Shown here: positions 4,977-5,032 of the stretch, in pieces
Numbering within the stretch: the first letter of the stretch is position 1
Layout: each line of letters opens with the position of its first letter
Source of the DNA: Hyphomicrobiales bacterium
GTDB lineage: Bacteria; Pseudomonadota; Alphaproteobacteria; Rhizobiales; Aestuariivirgaceae
DNA length: 5,032 nt
Assembly: GCA_027051995.1 (NCBI GenBank)
Contig: JALUFY010000104.1
Coordinates: forward strand, 1-5,032
Direction: 5' to 3'
Notes under the pieces: model-generated
What the model saw: only the letters and a program-made list of their open reading frames with translations
Database searches by the model: none
What the model was told of the DNA's origin: nothing
Program-made: the position numbers and the translations under genes

Positions 4977-5032
4977 TCAAGACGTGCAGTCGTCGCACTC
5001 CAGGGTATCGGACTGGCGCGGGCGCAGGATGA
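4977..5032 (-). CDS. C-terminal end of an unrecognised convergent gene (start outside window)
   Basis: Read on the minus strand from the right edge, a frame gives 17 codons ending ...SDTLECDDCTS with TGA at 4979-4977. Fifteen of the 17 codons end in G or C, as in the known genes here. The competing plus-strand frame from the ATG at 4936 uses three AGG plus GTA, GCA and CAA codons, so the minus frame is the better candidate. The tail carries a Cys-Asp-Asp-Cys pair, which resembles metal-binding or redox-active C-terminal tails (such as that of ribonucleotide reductase large chains), but 17 residues cannot identify the family. The convergent orientation fits the shared terminator at 4886-4921. 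The frame could also be chance. Confidence 0.4.
   Translation of the reverse strand, partial: ILRPRQSDTLECDDCTS

Overview
This is a GC-rich window (about 70% G+C where I sampled inside genes). Codons ending in G or C dominate, and the encoded proteins look alphaproteobacterial. That assignment rests on the style of the DnaA protein, the general look of the sensor kinase and several GANTC sites, so the class is an inference and no genus can be named. Most of the window is ordinary chromosomal backbone. I see no transposase, integrase, CRISPR array, tRNA or rRNA.

Layout, left to right. (1) 1-656, minus strand: the first 218 codons of a two-transmembrane sensor protein, cut by the window edge just as a HAMP domain begins; probably a sensor histidine kinase. 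(2) 657-868: a divergent promoter region serving the kinase and the next gene. (3) 869-2230, plus strand: a complete TrpB2-type (TrpB-like) PLP enzyme, monocistronic, followed by a strong intrinsic terminator at 2256-2283. (4) 2284-3441: a 1.16-kb stretch with no convincing protein gene. Its left part (about 2401-2640) is a relatively AT-rich island (about 48% G+C) with A/T runs and four GANTC sites. Its right part is GC-rich and full of inverted repeats, with a plausible sigma-70 promoter at 2704-2733 pointing towards dnaA. (5) 3442-4851, plus strand: complete dnaA (469 aa), ended by an intrinsic terminator at 4886-4921. (6) 4977-5032, minus strand: probably the last 17 codons of a convergent gene that I do not recognise.

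The genes do not form an obvious pathway. The kinase and the TrpB2 gene share only a divergent intergenic region, dnaA appears to be transcribed alone, and the terminators separate the units. TrpB2 has no trpA or other tryptophan gene beside it here.

The part most worth a second look is the non-coding DNA upstream of dnaA. It holds a series of stem-loops: a GNRA-capped hairpin and its neighbours after the 2704-2733 promoter, a 43-nt nested hairpin at 3289-3331, and an 11-bp hairpin ending 28 nt before the dnaA start codon. These could form a structured dnaA leader or an undescribed small RNA. GC-rich DNA also makes such dyads by chance, so comparative evidence is needed. DnaA itself carries unusual substitutions in its Walker A and sensor-1 segments.
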